A DNA stretch of 64,000 bases from Qipengyuania seohaensis (GCF_002795865.1 NZ_CP024920.1:124001-188000), one strand, 5' to 3'; shown: positions 26,223-39,116, numbered from the stretch's first letter. Numbers and translations are program-made. The notes: generated by a model not told the origin, from the letters alone.

Positions 26223-26251
26223 TCGGGGTCGGCATGATGCCGGCCCCGTTT
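26223..26251 (+). terminator. Rho-independent terminator after icd
   Basis: A 10-bp stem (26223-26232 with 26238-26247, one G-U pair), loop ATGAT, followed by TTTT. A second perfect 7-bp hairpin (TCTGGGT/ACCCAGA, 26193-26210) lies between it and the icd stop. The stem is nearly the same sequence as the one ending the candidate RNA at 60.25 kb. Confidence 0.8.
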
Positions 26252-26285
26252 TCGTTTGGGGTCGACTGAAATATACGGGGTAGGA

Positions 26286-27941
<1,656 letters not shown>

Positions 27942-27944
27942 GGC

Positions 27945-30380
27945 TCAGAAGCGCGCGTTGAAGCTCGCGGCTGCGCCCACATCCGCAGGGGCATCGGCAA
28001 TATGGTCCGGCTGGTGCCGGTAAAAAAGCGAAGCACCGCCCCAGCCGAATGACACGGGGCCTGTCCATCGTGCTTCTCCAACAAGTTCGCGCCCGCTCGG
28101 TGAGAGCGAGAGGCGACGGTCGGAGAAGAGTGCACTTTCGGCCGCATAGTCGTAGCTGGTGGGCACGCGCAGGTTCAGACCGCCCTGCTCTACGCGGATC
28201 GGCTGCGAGACCCTGAACGCCATGCTGTCGGCGAGATCGAAAACGCCACGGCGCTGAAGGTCGATCGACCAACCCGAGGTCCTCAGGCCGTTCGAGTTGA
28301 GCACGAGACCCGCCTCGTCCGCGAAAGACCACCCGTTCTGCACCGCTCCCGCCACGGTCCAGCGCCGGGCGAAGGAATGGGCCATGCGCGCGGTCACGCT
28401 GAGGCTCTGCGAACCAGCGCCGCCCAGAGAGCCGCCGAACCAGCCACCGAGCAGAGTCTTGTCTTCGCGCGTCCAGTCCACAGCGACCGAGCTTTCGATC
28501 GGCAGCCCCCGGCTGCTGAATTCGATTCCTGCCCGCGCGAAACCCAGCCGGTCGAACAATTCAGGCTGGCGATCGACGAGGAAAGCGTCCGTCCCCAGGC
28601 CAATGCGACCCTGCTCGAACGTCGCGGTTGCGCGAATGTCCGGTGACAGATCGAAGCCTGCCGCGAATGCGCGCTGGTCACGGCTGCGGAACGGCGTCGC
28701 TCCATTCCCCGAACCTGCAATCAGGAATGCCGGCTCGGCAGAACCTGCCAATTGCGTCGTAAGCCCGCGAGCGCCCTCGTTGACCGAGAACCCAAAGGAT
28801 AGCTTCGGTGAAAGGCGGGCGATAACCCTGCCAGCGAGCAACCTTGCCGTGTCGGCTTGCCCACTCGACAAGAGCAGTTCCTGCGGAGCTTCAAGACCGC
28901 CTCGTGCGGCAAATCTGTCGGTGACACTGAACGCCATCGACAACGCGCCTTCATTCACGACATGGCGCTTGGCACCTGTCGCGAGTGCAGCACGCAGCCT
29001 GTCGTTGTCGCGGTTCGCGTCCTTCAACCCGCCGCCAAGGTCAACCGAGAAAGCGCGGTCGTATTTGTCGGTCGCAACGACGGTCATGCCCCCGTACGAA
29101 GAGAGCGCATCGCCCATCGCTGGCGATCCCACGGCGGTCGGCTGGTTGCCCGTCAAGGCAATCGAAGTCCCTGCAACGGACATTGCGCCAGCCGGGCGGA
29201 AGGCTTGCGCGACATCCAGGATACCCCTGCCGAAAATCGCGTCGGTGCCGGCAGCTCCGCCATCCCTCGCGCTTTCGAGCAGGAGTTGCACGATCTCAGC
29301 GCCCGTCAGATTGGGAAATGCCTGCCGGATCAACGCAACTGCGCCTGCGACCTGCGGAGCAGCGAAGCTCGTTCCCGAAAAGAGGATGACGAACTGACCC
29401 TGAGGGGTCGTTTCAATGTAGATTTCACCATCCTCGTACACGCAGCAAATCGCCTCTCCGCGTGCCGAGAGATAGAATTGCGCGTCGTCCCCTGCCGGGT
29501 TGGCGAAGCTCGAGAAATCGCCGTTCTGATCGACCGATCCAACGATGATCACATTGTCGCCGCCCGCGGCCCGAATGTCGGACGCGAACGGGGTCGGCTG
29601 GAACTGGTCGAAATCGGGATCGCTGCCGTCGCCGTAATTGCCGGATGACACGACGATAACGACGCCCGCAGCCGAAGCGCGCCTGACCGCATCGAGAAGC
29701 GCAGTCCCGGGGGACTGACCGCCAAGGCTCAGGTTGACCACGGTTGCGCCGGCGCTGACCGCGACGTCGATCCCGCGGGCAATATCGCGGTCGAAAAAGC
29801 TGCATCCCAATGAAGGGTCATCAGGCGTGTCCGTCGCACAACTGCCCGGAGCATCGGCGCGCAAGGCGAGGATTTCCGCGTCGAAAGCCATGCCCAGGAC
29901 ACCGATACCATTACGCGCAGCCGCCGCCACCAGGCTCACATTGGTCCCGTGATCATCTTCTCCGTTGACCGAGCGGTTGCCTGCGACATCCTGCGATTGC
30001 GGATGGATGCGATTGGCGAATTCGGGGCTGTCGAGGTCGATGCCCGAATCGATGACGGCGATGATCGACCCTCCCCCGGTCGCTCCGCTTTCCCAGGCAG
30101 TTATCGCGCCATGGAACTTGGGTCCGTCGGACTCGTCGAATTCGCGCGTCTGGAAGCTGGTGGGTGTCGGCGTGGGGCTGGGGGTTGGCGTAGGAGTTGG
30201 TGTCGGCGTCGGCGTCGGGCTCGGTGTGGGCGACGGAGCGGGGCGAGGAGTGCTGATTGGACGGTCGCTGCCGCCCCCTCCTCCACAAGCGTGGAGAACG
30301 GTTGCCATGCTCAAGACGGCACATGCACGTAGCAGGTTCGAACGGATGGGTTTTCTCTTCAAAGCGCGACCTTTCCCCAT
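27945..30380 (-). CDS. S8 subtilisin-like serine protease autotransporter, lipoprotein-type signal
   Basis: An 811-aa protein. The signal peptide ends in a lipobox-like VLHAC (Cys32), followed by a Gly run and a Pro-Thr/Ser linker (about 45-74). The subtilase domain carries catalytic Asp111 ([15 protein letters not shown]), His144 (EDDHGTNVS) and Ser338 ([13 protein letters not shown]), and its oxyanion Asn falls in [11 protein letters not shown]. From about residue 400 the sequence turns into a beta-strand-rich passenger/barrel region ending ...AAASFNARF, with the terminal aromatic expected for a BAM substrate. A lipobox plus autotransporter barrel is an uncommon mix. The protease is probably displayed or released at the cell surface. 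Confidence 0.9.
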   Translation of the reverse strand: MGKGRALKRKPIRSNLLRACAVLSMATVLHACGGGGGSDRPISTPRPAPSPTPSPTPTPTPTPTPTPSPTPTPTSFQTREFDESDGPKFHGAITAWESGATGGGSIIAVIDSGIDLDSPEFANRIHPQSQDVAGNRSVNGEDDHGTNVSLVAAAARNGIGVLGMAFDAEILALRADAPGSCATDTPDDPSLGCSFFDRDIARGIDVAVSAGATVVNLSLGGQSPGTALLDAVRRASAAGVVIVVSSGNYGDGSDPDFDQFQPTPFASDIRAAGGDNVIIVGSVDQNGDFSSFANPAGDDAQFYLSARGEAICCVYEDGEIYIETTPQGQFVILFSGTSFAAPQVAGAVALIRQAFPNLTGAEIVQLLLESARDGGAAGTDAIFGRGILDVAQAFRPAGAMSVAGTSIALTGNQPTAVGSPAMGDALSSYGGMTVVATDKYDRAFSVDLGGGLKDANRDNDRLRAALATGAKRHVVNEGALSMAFSVTDRFAARGGLEAPQELLLSSGQADTARLLAGRVIARLSPKLSFGFSVNEGARGLTTQLAGSAEPAFLIAGSGNGATPFRSRDQRAFAAGFDLSPDIRATATFEQGRIGLGTDAFLVDRQPELFDRLGFARAGIEFSSRGLPIESSVAVDWTREDKTLLGGWFGGSLGGAGSQSLSVTARMAHSFARRWTVAGAVQNGWSFADEAGLVLNSNGLRTSGWSIDLQRRGVFDLADSMAFRVSQPIRVEQGGLNLRVPTSYDYAAESALFSDRRLSLSPSGRELVGEARWTGPVSFGWGGASLFYRHQPDHIADAPADVGAAASFNARF

Positions 30381-30487
30381 GCATTTATCGCTCTTGGGTT
30401 AGCGAACCCTGAACCATTCGATTCATCGGTGCATTCACCGACCGAAGCCGGATGACAAGAGTGCTTGAAGCCCATAAGGCTTAAGGC

Positions 30488-32248
30488 ATGGCATCAGGCG
30501 ACCTGGCATCCCCCGCAATATCCGACGCGCTCGTCATTCTCGGCGCGGCGGGGCTGGTGATCCCGGTCTTCACACGGTTCCGCATTACCCCGGTTATCGG
30601 TTTCATCCTGATCGGGATCCTGGTCGGCCCCTATGGCCTTGGACAGCTGGTCTACGAAAGACCCCTGCTTGAACACATAACCATATCCGATCCCGAAGCG
30701 CTCGAGCCATTTGCAGAGTTCGGGATCATCCTGCTCCTCTTCGCAATCGGCCTCGAGCTCTCTTTCAACCGTCTCTGGCAGCTGCGGAGGCTGGTCTTCG
30801 GTCTTGGAGCCATGGAATTGATGATCGGCGGCCTGTGTCTGGCGGCCGTGCTGGCAATGATGGGGCAGTATTGGACGGGCGCTCTCGCCCTCGGTTTTGC
30901 TCTCGCCTTCTCCTCGACGGCAATCGTGTTGCCGATCTCGGGCAGTACCAGCCCGGTTGGCCGCGCGGCGCTGTCGATGCTCCTGTTCGAGGATATCATG
31001 ATCGTCCCGATCATCTTCATCCTCGGCGCCATGGCCCCCAATGCGCAGGCAGAAGGCTGGAGCGGGATGATCGACACGCTGTGGCAAGGCGCCCTGGTCA
31101 TCGCGGTAATGATGATCGCGGGCAGGATCGCCCTGCCCCGCCTCTTCGCGCAGGCCGCTCGCACGAAGAGCCCTGAACTGTTTCTCGCAGCCGCACTGCT
31201 CGTCGTTATCGGCGCGAGCCTAGCCACGGCTGCAGTCGGCCTTTCGCCCATCGTCGGGGCGCTGATCGCCGGCCTGCTGATCGCGGAAACCGAATATCAC
31301 GGCGAAGTCGAAACCATCATGGAGCCGTTCAAGGGCCTGGCGCTCGGTATCTTCCTTATCACCGTCGGCATGAGCATCGACCTGCGGACGATCTGGGAGA
31401 ATCTCGGCACCATCGCCATCGCGGTCCTCGGCGTTCTCGTGTTCAAGGCGCTGCTCACCGGCACGCTCCTGAGGCTCATGGGCGCACGGCGCAGCACAGC
31501 TGCCGAAACCGGAATCCTGATGGCCAGCCCGTCGGAAACGACCCTCATCGTGCTCGCTGCGGCCAGCAGCGCCATGCTGATCCAGCCGGGTACCGCCCAG
31601 TTCTGGCAAATCGTGACTGCCATCGGCCTGACCTTCACTCCCCTGCTTGCTCGCCTTGGCCGCGTGGTCGGACGCCGTGTGGAATCTGCACCCGAACTGC
31701 CGGAAGAGGACGAGGGAGAACCGCGCGTCATCATCATCGGCGCAGGCCGCGTCGGCAGGCTGATTGCGCAAATGCTGGACGAGCACGGCAAGCCCTATGT
31801 CGCGATCGATTCCGATGCCGACATGATTCAAAGCGCCAAGCGCAAGGGTTATCGCGCGGTGTTCGGCGATGCAGCCCGCGGCGATGCGTTGCAACGCCTC
31901 GGCATAGAAGACGCGCTTGCCGTTGTCCTGACCATGGACGAGCCGATCCTGGCTCAGCGACTGGTGGCGAAGCTGCGTGCAAGCCATCCCGATCTGCTGA
32001 TCGTGGCGCGTGCGCGAGACATCGCACACGCTTCGGCGCTTTACCGTGCCGGAGCCAGCCATGCCGTTCCCGAAACGCTCGAAGCGACGCTGCAATTGTC
32101 CGAAGCGGTGCTTGTCGACATCGGCGTCGCCATGGGGCCGGTTATCGCCTCAATCCACGAAAAGCGGGATGAATTCCGCGCCCGTATCGAGGAGGACGGC
32201 GCCCTCACCTATAAGCCGAAGCTACGCTCAGGCACGGTAGACGGCTGA
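30488..32248 (+). CDS. Cation:proton antiporter, CPA2 family with RCK/TrkA-N domain (KefB-like)
   Basis: A 586-aa membrane protein. Residues about 12-400 contain twelve or so hydrophobic segments of the Na+/H+ exchanger domain (GFILIGILVGPYGLGQLVYE; LLFAIGLELSFNRLWQLRRL; ALAFSSTAIVLPI). The C-terminal cytoplasmic part is an NAD-binding RCK_N domain (VIIIGAGRVGRLIAQMLDEH). This plan matches the glutathione-gated K+ efflux proteins KefB/KefC and relatives such as YbaL. Ion specificity and gating ligand cannot be determined here; no KefF/KefG partner is adjacent. Confidence 0.92.
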   Translation: MASGDLASPAISDALVILGAAGLVIPVFTRFRITPVIGFILIGILVGPYGLGQLVYERPLLEHITISDPEALEPFAEFGIILLLFAIGLELSFNRLWQLRRLVFGLGAMELMIGGLCLAAVLAMMGQYWTGALALGFALAFSSTAIVLPISGSTSPVGRAALSMLLFEDIMIVPIIFILGAMAPNAQAEGWSGMIDTLWQGALVIAVMMIAGRIALPRLFAQAARTKSPELFLAAALLVVIGASLATAAVGLSPIVGALIAGLLIAETEYHGEVETIMEPFKGLALGIFLITVGMSIDLRTIWENLGTIAIAVLGVLVFKALLTGTLLRLMGARRSTAAETGILMASPSETTLIVLAAASSAMLIQPGTAQFWQIVTAIGLTFTPLLARLGRVVGRRVESAPELPEEDEGEPRVIIIGAGRVGRLIAQMLDEHGKPYVAIDSDADMIQSAKRKGYRAVFGDAARGDALQRLGIEDALAVVLTMDEPILAQRLVAKLRASHPDLLIVARARDIAHASALYRAGASHAVPETLEATLQLSEAVLVDIGVAMGPVIASIHEKRDEFRARIEEDGALTYKPKLRSGTVDG

Positions 32249-32301
32249 TTATATATGAACTCTTGCGTTTCCGGTGCGTTGATTAGGCAAAGGAGACACA
32301 A

Positions 32302-32481
32302 ATGAGCGACATAGATCCGACCAAACCGATCCCGAACGACGAAAAGTTCAAGCCGCAGAACGTGGCCGATCCGCTGAAGGACCGCGCGCCCGATCAACTG
32401 CGCGGTAAGCCCGGTGACACCGACGGCTACGATATCGAGCAGGGCTCCAGCGGCGTGACGAAGAAAACGCCCAGCGCCTGA
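32302..32481 (+). CDS. Small acidic hydrophilic protein, 59 aa
   Basis: A short gene with a strong AGGAGA Shine-Dalgarno seven bases before the ATG, starting MSDIDPTKPIPNDEKFKPQN and ending VTKKTPSA. It is rich in Asp, Lys, Pro and Gln and lacks hydrophobic stretches, so it is probably disordered or a small cytosolic protein. It stands 53 bases after the antiporter gene and 20 bases before a terminator, so it may be the last gene of that transcript. I do not recognise a family. The good ribosome binding site, plausible codon use and terminator support it being real. Confidence 0.72.
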   Translation: MSDIDPTKPIPNDEKFKPQNVADPLKDRAPDQLRGKPGDTDGYDIEQGSSGVTKKTPSA

Positions 32482-32501
32482 TCTACGGTGAGAATTGAAA
32501 G

Positions 32502-32533
32502 CGCCTGACGGACCTCGGTTCGTCAGGCGTTTT
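32502..32533 (+). terminator. Terminator between the 59-aa gene and alaS
   Basis: A perfect 9-bp stem CGCCTGACG/CGTCAGGCG (32502-32510 with 32521-32529) followed by TTTT on the plus strand. The stem includes the alaS stop codon, and TTTC on the other side could let it serve both strands. Confidence 0.82.
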
Positions 32534-35186
32534 CGCGTTCTAGCGCAGCACGCGCGGCTGCGATCGCCTCGTCTGCCTTGCTGCCATCCGGACCGCCGCC
32601 TTGCGCCATGTCGGGGCGGCCGCCGCCGCCCTTGCCGCCCAGGGCCTCGACGCCGGCACGGACGAGGTCCACCGCACTAACGCGGTCGGTTAGATCGTCG
32701 GTCACCGCGACAGCGAAGGCGCCTTTGCCTTCATTCACCGCGCAGATCGCGGCTACGCCCGATCCCAACCGCTTCTTCGCATCATCGAGGAGCGGGCGAA
32801 GTTCCTTGGGATTGAGGCCTTCGATAACTTGTCCGGAGAAACTGATACCGCCGATGTCCTCATCGGCAGGGCCAGCATCGCCCGATCCACCGCCGCCCAG
32901 AGCGAGTGAGCGCTTGGCTTCGGCCAGTTCCTTCTCAAGGCGCTTGCGCTCTTCCACCAGGGCAGACACGCGCGCGGCCGCTTCATCGGGCGAAGTCTTG
33001 AGGGCGCCTGCGATCGCGCGCACCGTTTCGTCGCGGGCCAGCAGCCATTGACGCGCAGCCTCGCCCGTCAGGGCTTCGATACGGCGCACGCCGGAGCTGA
33101 CGGCGCTTTCGCTGACGATCTTGAACAGGCCGATATCGCCCGTCGCCTCGACGTGAGTGCCACCGCACAGTTCGACCGAGTAATTCTTCCCTTCATCGCC
33201 CCGACGACCCATCGACAGGACGCGAACCTCGTCGCCATACTTCTCGCCGAACAGCGCCAGCGCGCCTGCGGCCACGGCGTCGTCGGGCGTCATCAAACGC
33301 GTGCCGACGGTTTCGTTGGCGCGAATTTCCTCGTTCACCTCTGCCTCGACTGCCGCGATATCCTCGTCGGAAAGCGGCTTGGGGTGAGAAAAATCGAAGC
33401 GGAAGCGATCGTCGGAAACCAGCGAACCCTTCTGTGTCACGTGGCCGCCAAGGCGGTTGCGCAGCGCTGCATGTACGAGGTGCGTAGCAGAGTGGTTTGC
33501 GCGGATACGGTCACGGCGTCCAGCATCGATCTCGAGATGCACCGCCTCGCCGACCTTGATCGTTCCCTTGGCAACCTTGGCGACATGGGTGTGCAAGCGA
33601 CCCAGCGGCTTGTTCGTGGTCGAAACGGCGATTTCCAGCCCCTCGGGCGTCCAGATGCGCCCGGCATCGCCGGTCTGGCCGCCGCTCTCGCCATAGAAGG
33701 GGGTCTGGTTGGTAAGGACGATGACGTCGTCGCCTTCCGACGCGCTGTCGATTTCCTTGCCATCCTTCACCAGCGCGACGACCTCGGCCTCGCCCGTGTC
33801 GGAGCTGTAGCCGGTGAACTCGGTCGAGCCTTCGCGTTCGGCGATGTCGAACCAGACTTCGTCGTTCGCCGTTTCGCCCGAACCTTTCCAGGCGGCACGG
33901 GCAGCGGCTTTCTGCTGGGCCATTGCGGCATCAAAACCGTCCTTGTCGACGCCGATACCGCGATTGCGCAGCGCGTCTTCAGTAAGGTCGTAAGGGAAGC
34001 CGTAAGTGTCGTAGAGCTTGAACGCGGTCTCGCCGTCGAGCGTGCCGCCCTCGCCCATGTCGCCGGTGGCATCGTCGAGGAGCTTGAGACCCTTGTCGAG
34101 CGTGCGGCGGAACTGCGTTTCTTCTCGCTCCAGCACTTCCTGGATCAGCGGCTGGCCGCGTACCAGCTCCGGATAGGCAGCGCCCATTTCGCTGACGAGT
34201 TCGGGCACGAGGCGATGCATGAGCGGTTCGCTTGCACCCAGCAGGTGCGCGTGGCGCATGGCGCGGCGCATGATGCGGCGAAGAACATAGCCGCGCCCTT
34301 CGTTGCTCGGCAGGACGCCGTCGGCCAGCAGGAAGCTGGTCGAGCGCAAGTGGTCGGCGATCACGCGGTGGCTGGCGGTCTGGTCGCCTTCGGCCTTCAC
34401 ACCGGTCAGCGCTTCGCTGGCGCCGATCAGGGCCTTGAACGTGTCGGTATCGTAGTTGTCGTGCACGCCCTGCATGACTGCCGCCACGCGTTCGATGCCC
34501 ATCCCGGTGTCGATGCTGGGCTTGGGCAGGTCGCCGACGATCTCGTCCGCTTCCTGCGTGAATTGCATGAAGACCAGGTTCCAGATTTCGACGAACCGGT
34601 CGCCATCTTCCTCGGGGCTACCCGGAGGGCCGCCCCAGATATGTTCGCCGTGGTCGTAGAAAATTTCCGAACACGGGCCACACGGACCGTCCGATCCCAT
34701 CGCCCAGAAATTGTCCTTCGTCGGGATGCGGATGATCTTGTCGTCGGCAAAGCCCGTGCGCTTCTTCCACAGATCGAATGCTTCGTCATCCGTGTGGTAA
34801 ACCGTGACCAGCAGCTTCTCGGGGTCGAGGCCCCACTCCTTGGTCAGCAGCGTCCAGGCGTGGTCGATCGCCTGTTCCTTGAAATAGTCGCCAAAGCTGA
34901 AATTGCCGAGCATTTCGAAGAACGTATGGTGGCGCGCGGTGTAGCCGACGTTGTCGAGGTCGTTGTGCTTTCCGCCTGCGCGCACACACTTCTGCGAACT
35001 TGTCGCGCGCGGCGCCGGCGGCGTTTCGAGGCCGGTGAACGCGTTCTTGAACGGCACCATGCCCGCATTGACGAACATCAGCGTGGGATCGCTGAAAGGC
35101 ACCAGGGGTGCGCTCGGCACTTCCTCGTGGCCGTTGGAGGCGAAGTAATCGAGAAAAGAGCGGCGGATTTCGTTGGTCGACGTCAT
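32523..35186 (-). CDS. alaS: Alanyl-tRNA synthetase
   Basis: An 887-aa class II synthetase of the usual length that charges tRNA-Ala. The N-terminal catalytic core starts [20 protein letters not shown], with [15 protein letters not shown] and the motif-2 region [13 protein letters not shown]-like [20 protein letters not shown]. The editing domain has the zinc/catalytic histidines [12 protein letters not shown] and [10 protein letters not shown]. The C-terminal coiled coil and glycine-rich domain ends with [16 protein letters not shown]. It is complete, single, and not overlapped by any credible antisense gene. The start at 35186 puts the first residues exactly at the family N-terminus. Confidence 0.97.
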   Translation of the reverse strand: MTSTNEIRRSFLDYFASNGHEEVPSAPLVPFSDPTLMFVNAGMVPFKNAFTGLETPPAPRATSSQKCVRAGGKHNDLDNVGYTARHHTFFEMLGNFSFGDYFKEQAIDHAWTLLTKEWGLDPEKLLVTVYHTDDEAFDLWKKRTGFADDKIIRIPTKDNFWAMGSDGPCGPCSEIFYDHGEHIWGGPPGSPEEDGDRFVEIWNLVFMQFTQEADEIVGDLPKPSIDTGMGIERVAAVMQGVHDNYDTDTFKALIGASEALTGVKAEGDQTASHRVIADHLRSTSFLLADGVLPSNEGRGYVLRRIMRRAMRHAHLLGASEPLMHRLVPELVSEMGAAYPELVRGQPLIQEVLEREETQFRRTLDKGLKLLDDATGDMGEGGTLDGETAFKLYDTYGFPYDLTEDALRNRGIGVDKDGFDAAMAQQKAAARAAWKGSGETANDEVWFDIAEREGSTEFTGYSSDTGEAEVVALVKDGKEIDSASEGDDVIVLTNQTPFYGESGGQTGDAGRIWTPEGLEIAVSTTNKPLGRLHTHVAKVAKGTIKVGEAVHLEIDAGRRDRIRANHSATHLVHAALRNRLGGHVTQKGSLVSDDRFRFDFSHPKPLSDEDIAAVEAEVNEEIRANETVGTRLMTPDDAVAAGALALFGEKYGDEVRVLSMGRRGDEGKNYSVELCGGTHVEATGDIGLFKIVSESAVSSGVRRIEALTGEAARQWLLARDETVRAIAGALKTSPDEAAARVSALVEERKRLEKELAEAKRSLALGGGGSGDAGPADEDIGGISFSGQVIEGLNPKELRPLLDDAKKRLGSGVAAICAVNEGKGAFAVAVTDDLTDRVSAVDLVRAGVEALGGKGGGGRPDMAQGGGPDGSKADEAIAAARAALERENA

Positions 35187-35259
35187 GGCTTGCGCACGTA
35201 AGCAATCGGCGCGCAGCCGACAAGCGCGAAAGACCGGTGAAAGTGTGCGGATTCCCCGA

Positions 35260-36096
35260 TTATCGGGCCAATGTGGCGCTTACGATCCAGCAGCTGGCGG
35301 GCAATTCGATGCGGTCGCCCTTGCGATGGCTATCGAGCATCGTGCGCAATCTCGAGATCGCCCCGTCGCGCTCTTCACCCGACATCGCCGCAATTGCCCG
35401 GGCGGCCGGACCAATCCTCAGGAAATAGGAGGTCGCATCGTCGAGTGCGTCCGACCCCTCGCCCGCGACCATGCCGTAATCGATTGCATCGAACCGAAGC
35501 GCTTCCCAACCGGCCTCTTCAAGAGTTCCCGTGACGTAGTCACGTTCTCCAAAGGCAAACGGGCCGGGCGCGCGTGGATCGGCAGGTGCAGGCGAGACGT
35601 CGAGGATCGATGACAATTCCTGCGCCCAGAGGTTCTCTGAGCGCTTGCGAAAGCAGGAAAACACCATGCGCGCACCGGGTGAAACCTGGCCAGAAACATG
35701 CGAAAACGCAGCGACCGGATCTTCGAAGAACATCACCCCGTGGCGCGAGACGACGAGGTCCGGCTCTCTATCCGGCGCATTCCATTGCGATGCATCTGCC
35801 AGTTCGAAACTCGCATTGGAAAGGCCGGCGGCGCGCTCCCTCGCCACCGCGAGCAGTTCCTCGCTGATATCGACACCCGATACCTGCGAAGTGGGACACT
35901 TTCGGGCGAGACTTATCGAAATCTCCCCGGCCCCGCATCCGATGTCCAGCGCTTGGTCGAAGGGTTCTGCTGCCGCCTCGGCCAAGAGCCGCTGTGTCAG
36001 GGGTCCGAAGCTGCGATCGGTCCGCTGCCATTCATGCGCCCAGCTCTTGCCGGTCTTTCCCGTCCATTCGGATACCGAAACGCTCGCATCAGACAT
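35260..36096 (-). CDS. Class I SAM-dependent methyltransferase
   Basis: A 278-aa Rossmann-fold methyltransferase. Motif I is [18 protein letters not shown] at about residues 50-67, motif [21 protein letters not shown], and the post-II acidic block [20 protein letters not shown]. The substrate is unknown; UbiE-like and trans-aconitate-methyltransferase-like enzymes share this form. The ATG at 36096 overlaps the end of the epimerase gene by eight bases, so it is the third gene of a UDP-glucose dehydrogenase-epimerase-methyltransferase operon. That context makes a sugar or glycolipid substrate possible, but this is inference. Confidence 0.85.
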   Translation of the reverse strand: MSDASVSVSEWTGKTGKSWAHEWQRTDRSFGPLTQRLLAEAAAEPFDQALDIGCGAGEISISLARKCPTSQVSGVDISEELLAVARERAAGLSNASFELADASQWNAPDREPDLVVSRHGVMFFEDPVAAFSHVSGQVSPGARMVFSCFRKRSENLWAQELSSILDVSPAPADPRAPGPFAFGERDYVTGTLEEAGWEALRFDAIDYGMVAGEGSDALDDATSYFLRIGPAARAIAAMSGEERDGAISRLRTMLDSHRKGDRIELPASCWIVSATLAR

Positions 36097-37114
36097 TATA
36101 ATACTTCCGGTACCACTGCGTGAAGCGAGCGACCCCGTCCTTGATATCGGTAGAGGGTACGTAGCCGGTGAGACTTTGAAGAAGCTCTGCATCCGCCCAG
36201 GTCGCGGGCACGTCGCCGGGTTGCATGGGCATCAGATTGCGTTTGGCCGTCACTCCCAGCGCGTCCTCGATTGCCGCGATCATGTCGCCCAGCTGGACGG
36301 GTTTGGAATTGCCGATGTTGACGACCCGCCATGGGGCGACAGGCGACAGGCTGTCTCCGTCCTCGACATCTTCAGGCCGTTCCGGTCGCACGGGCACCGT
36401 TTCGATCAGGCGGCGGACAGCCTCCACCAGGTCCTCGACGTAGGTGAAGTCGCGCATCATTTCGCCGTGATTGTAAACATCGATCGGCTCACCGCAGAGC
36501 ATGGCGCGAGTAAACTTGAACAGGGCCATATCGGGGCGTCCCCACGGACCGTAGACGGTGAAAAAGCGAAACATCGTGATCGGCAGGCCGAAGAGGTGCG
36601 CGTAGGAGTGCGCCATCGCCTCGTTGGCCTTCTTCGTCGCCGCATAGAACGACATCTGGTGATCTGCCTTCATCGTCTCGCGATACGGCATTTCGGTGTT
36701 GGCACCGTAGGCCGAGGAGGTCGAGGCAAGCAGCATGTGTTGCGGCGGATGGGCGCGCGCCGCTTCCAGCAGCTCGAAAGTTCCGACGAGATTGCTCTCG
36801 AGGTACGACCGCGGGTTCTCGATCGAATACCGCACGCCGGCCTGCGCGGCGAGGTGAACGACGACATCGGGCTTTTCGGCTTCGAACAGGTCCATGAGCA
36901 GAGCAGGCTGCTCGATCGGGTCGTTGATGATCCGGAATCCCGGATTCTGAAGCAATTCCGACTGGCGCCGCCGTTTCAGCGCGGGATCGTAATAATCACT
37001 GAGCGAGTCGACACCGATAACGCGGAACCCGTCCGCCAGGAGCCGTTTGCACGTGAAATACCCGATGAATCCGGCAGCCCCGGTTACAAGAGCCGTGCGG
37101 TTTTCCTGCATCAA
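36089..37114 (-). CDS. NAD-dependent epimerase, UDP-glucuronate 4-epimerase type
   Basis: A 341-aa extended SDR enzyme. The NAD motif TGAAGFIG is near residue 10. [19 protein letters not shown] is the phrase characteristic of UDP-glucuronate 4-epimerases (LspL/CapI), followed by [22 protein letters not shown] and the Tyr-x3-Lys pair in [31 protein letters not shown] supports the same subgroup. It would interconvert UDP-glucuronate and UDP-galacturonate. It overlaps the UDP-glucose dehydrogenase gene by four bases, which supplies exactly its substrate. Confidence 0.92.
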   Translation of the reverse strand: MMQENRTALVTGAAGFIGYFTCKRLLADGFRVIGVDSLSDYYDPALKRRRQSELLQNPGFRIINDPIEQPALLMDLFEAEKPDVVVHLAAQAGVRYSIENPRSYLESNLVGTFELLEAARAHPPQHMLLASTSSAYGANTEMPYRETMKADHQMSFYAATKKANEAMAHSYAHLFGLPITMFRFFTVYGPWGRPDMALFKFTRAMLCGEPIDVYNHGEMMRDFTYVEDLVEAVRRLIETVPVRPERPEDVEDGDSLSPVAPWRVVNIGNSKPVQLGDMIAAIEDALGVTAKRNLMPMQPGDVPATWADAELLQSLTGYVPSTDIKDGVARFTQWYRKYYNV

Positions 37115-38277
37115 TCGGCCCCGAAAAGATCACGCGTGAAAACCTTGTCGCGCACGTCGGCAAGCTCTTCCGTCAAACGGTTGGCAACGATGACATCCGA
37201 GACCCGCTTGAACGCTTCCAGATCGCGTTCGACGCGCGAACCGAAGAAGCTGTCTTCTTCCATGACAGGTTCGTAAATGATGACCTCGATACCCTTGGCC
37301 TTGATCCGTTTCATTATGCCCTGGATCGAGGACTGGCGGAAATTGTCCGAACCGGCCTTCATCACGAGGCGGAACACGCCAACCGTCTTGGGTTCTTTCG
37401 CAATGATGCGATCGGCCAGATAGTCCTTTCGCGTGCGGTTGGCATCGACAATCGCGCGGATAAGGTTCTGCGGCACCTCGCTGTAATTGGCGAGCAGCTG
37501 CTTGGTATCCTTGGGCAGGCAATAACCGCCATAGCCGAAGGAAGGATTATTATAGTGCGACCCGATCCGGGGATCGTGGCCGATGCCCTCGATGATCTGC
37601 CGTGTGTCGAGACCGCGCGACAGGGCGTAGCTATCCAGTTCGTTGAAGAAGGCGACCCTCATGGCAAGATAGGTGTTGGCGAAAAGCTTGATCGCCTCTG
37701 CCTCGTCGGCATCGGTCAGGAGGACGGGTACATCCTCGTCCAAGGCTGGTTGGAGCAGCAGGTCGGCAAACTTCCGTGCCCTTTCCGAGCGTCCTCCCAC
37801 GATGATGCGGGAGGGGTGGAGGTTATCGTATAGCGCCTTGCCTTCGCGCAGGAACTCGGGACTGAAAATGATTCGATCGCTTCCGAAGCGTTCGCGCGCC
37901 GATGCAACATAGCCGACCGGAATGGTGGATTTGATCACCACGGTAACATCCGGATTTGCAGACAGCACCTTCTGCGTGACGGAATCCACAGCAGACGTGT
38001 CGAAGAAATTCGTTTCGACATCGTAATTGGTCGGCACTGCGACCACGGCGAACTCCGCGCCTTCTACTGCATTGTCGAAATCGGTCGTGAAATCGAGGTC
38101 GAGATCGTCCCTGCGCAGGTATTCCTCGACCAATGCATCCTGGATGGGAGATTGGCGGTCGCGAAGCATGGCGATCCGCTCTGCGGAAACGTCGACGCCC
38201 ACAACCCTGTTATGCTGCGACAGCATGATGGCATTGGACAATCCTACATATCCAAGTCCGAAAACTGCGATCTTCAT
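37111..38277 (-). CDS. ugd: UDP-glucose 6-dehydrogenase (nucleotide sugar dehydrogenase)
   Basis: A 388-aa enzyme oxidising UDP-glucose to UDP-glucuronate in two NAD-dependent steps. It starts [20 protein letters not shown] with the GxGYVG motif. The catalytic Cys lies in [20 protein letters not shown] and the conserved Lys in [20 protein letters not shown]. The short form matches Ugd of the Gram-negative capsule type. ATG at 38277 gives this canonical start; an upstream ATG adds 15 unlikely residues. It heads a three-gene operon with the epimerase (ATGA overlap) and the methyltransferase. Its product could feed uronic acid into the polysaccharide made by the locus at 6-25 kb. Confidence 0.94.
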   Translation of the reverse strand: MKIAVFGLGYVGLSNAIMLSQHNRVVGVDVSAERIAMLRDRQSPIQDALVEEYLRRDDLDLDFTTDFDNAVEGAEFAVVAVPTNYDVETNFFDTSAVDSVTQKVLSANPDVTVVIKSTIPVGYVASARERFGSDRIIFSPEFLREGKALYDNLHPSRIIVGGRSERARKFADLLLQPALDEDVPVLLTDADEAEAIKLFANTYLAMRVAFFNELDSYALSRGLDTRQIIEGIGHDPRIGSHYNNPSFGYGGYCLPKDTKQLLANYSEVPQNLIRAIVDANRTRKDYLADRIIAKEPKTVGVFRLVMKAGSDNFRQSSIQGIMKRIKAKGIEVIIYEPVMEEDSFFGSRVERDLEAFKRVSDVIVANRLTEELADVRDKVFTRDLFGAD

Positions 38278-38373
38278 TGAATTACCTGTTTTGCGTAAAG
38301 TGTGCGTGCGTGTCTTCGGCAAACCAATTCAGCTGCCTCATGAAAGGCGCGGCGAGCCGACGACAATCGAGGC

Positions 38374-39000
38374 TTACCAGACGAAATAGGCACCGCCCTT
38401 TTCACGTGCGCGCTGCCACGCCGGTCGTGCATGGATCGCCTCGACGAACCGTGCAAGTTTGGGCGCTTTCTCGGCGAACCCCTGCATCACGGCAATTTCT
38501 GCCGGGAAGCTCATCATGACATCGGCCGCGCTCCAGTCCTGACCGACGAAATGAAGATCATCGCCGATCTTTTCCTCGGCGAATGCGACATGGGCCGCGA
38601 GCTGTTCATCGACACGCGGCATCAGGGGAGCGGCAGCGTCACCGAGCCTCCCGGCATAGATCTTGAGCATGACCGGAACGAAGAAAGAGCTTTCACCGAA
38701 TTGCATCCATTCCAGATGGTCGATCCAGACATCGCTGCTGCGGTCGGGCAACCAGTCCTTGCCGCCGTGCCGTTCGCACAGATACTCGATGATCGCCCCG
38801 CTCTCGCTGATCAATCGGCCATTGTCTTCGATGACCGGTGACTTGCCCAAGGGATGAACCTGCTTGAGCTCGGGCGGAGCGAGATTGGTCTCGGCATCGC
38901 GCTGATACGACCGTATCTCGTATTCCGCGCCCAACTCTTCCAGTAGCCAGAGAATGCGCTGCGAGCGACTGTTGTTAAGGTGATGGACGATTACGGTCAT
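38374..39000 (-). CDS. Glutathione S-transferase family protein
   Basis: A 208-aa two-domain GST. The N-terminal thioredoxin-like domain begins MTVIVHHLNNSRSQRILWLL with Ser in the position of the catalytic Ser/Cys and carries the glutathione-binding turn HPLGKSPVIED with the cis-Pro, then SESGAIIEYL. The helical C-terminal domain contains LHFVGQDWSAADVMMSFPAE with the N-capping motif. It is most like the bacterial beta/theta-type enzymes for detoxification; the substrate is not predictable. It is single, with gaps of roughly 100 and 200 bases to its neighbours. Confidence 0.92.
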   Translation of the reverse strand: MTVIVHHLNNSRSQRILWLLEELGAEYEIRSYQRDAETNLAPPELKQVHPLGKSPVIEDNGRLISESGAIIEYLCERHGGKDWLPDRSSDVWIDHLEWMQFGESSFFVPVMLKIYAGRLGDAAAPLMPRVDEQLAAHVAFAEEKIGDDLHFVGQDWSAADVMMSFPAEIAVMQGFAEKAPKLARFVEAIHARPAWQRAREKGGAYFVW

Positions 39001-39070
39001 TTTCAGTTCCAGAGTGGCGGCCAGGCCTGCCTAGTCGCAGCCGAAACGTAATGCCAGTATCGAATACGGA

Positions 39071-39116
39071 AAAGCCGGTGCGGCAACATCCATGAAGGAG
39101 TGCGCGCACCGGCTTT
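39071..39116 (-). terminator. Probable terminator downstream of recA
   Basis: A 12-bp perfect stem (39071-39082 with 39105-39116, AAAGCCGGTGCG) with a 22-base loop. On the minus strand it ends in GGCTTTTCC. It is about 90 bases past the recA stop, between recA and the GST gene. Confidence 0.6.

Noticed and set aside
33048-35201. 717-codon plus-strand open frame
   Set aside because: It is exactly antisense to alaS, whose protein is complete and canonical; the frame is a GC-codon mirror without a ribosome binding site or recognisable domain.
35645-37276. 543-codon plus-strand open frame
   Set aside because: Runs antisense across three separate genes (methyltransferase, epimerase, ugd), which a real gene would not do.
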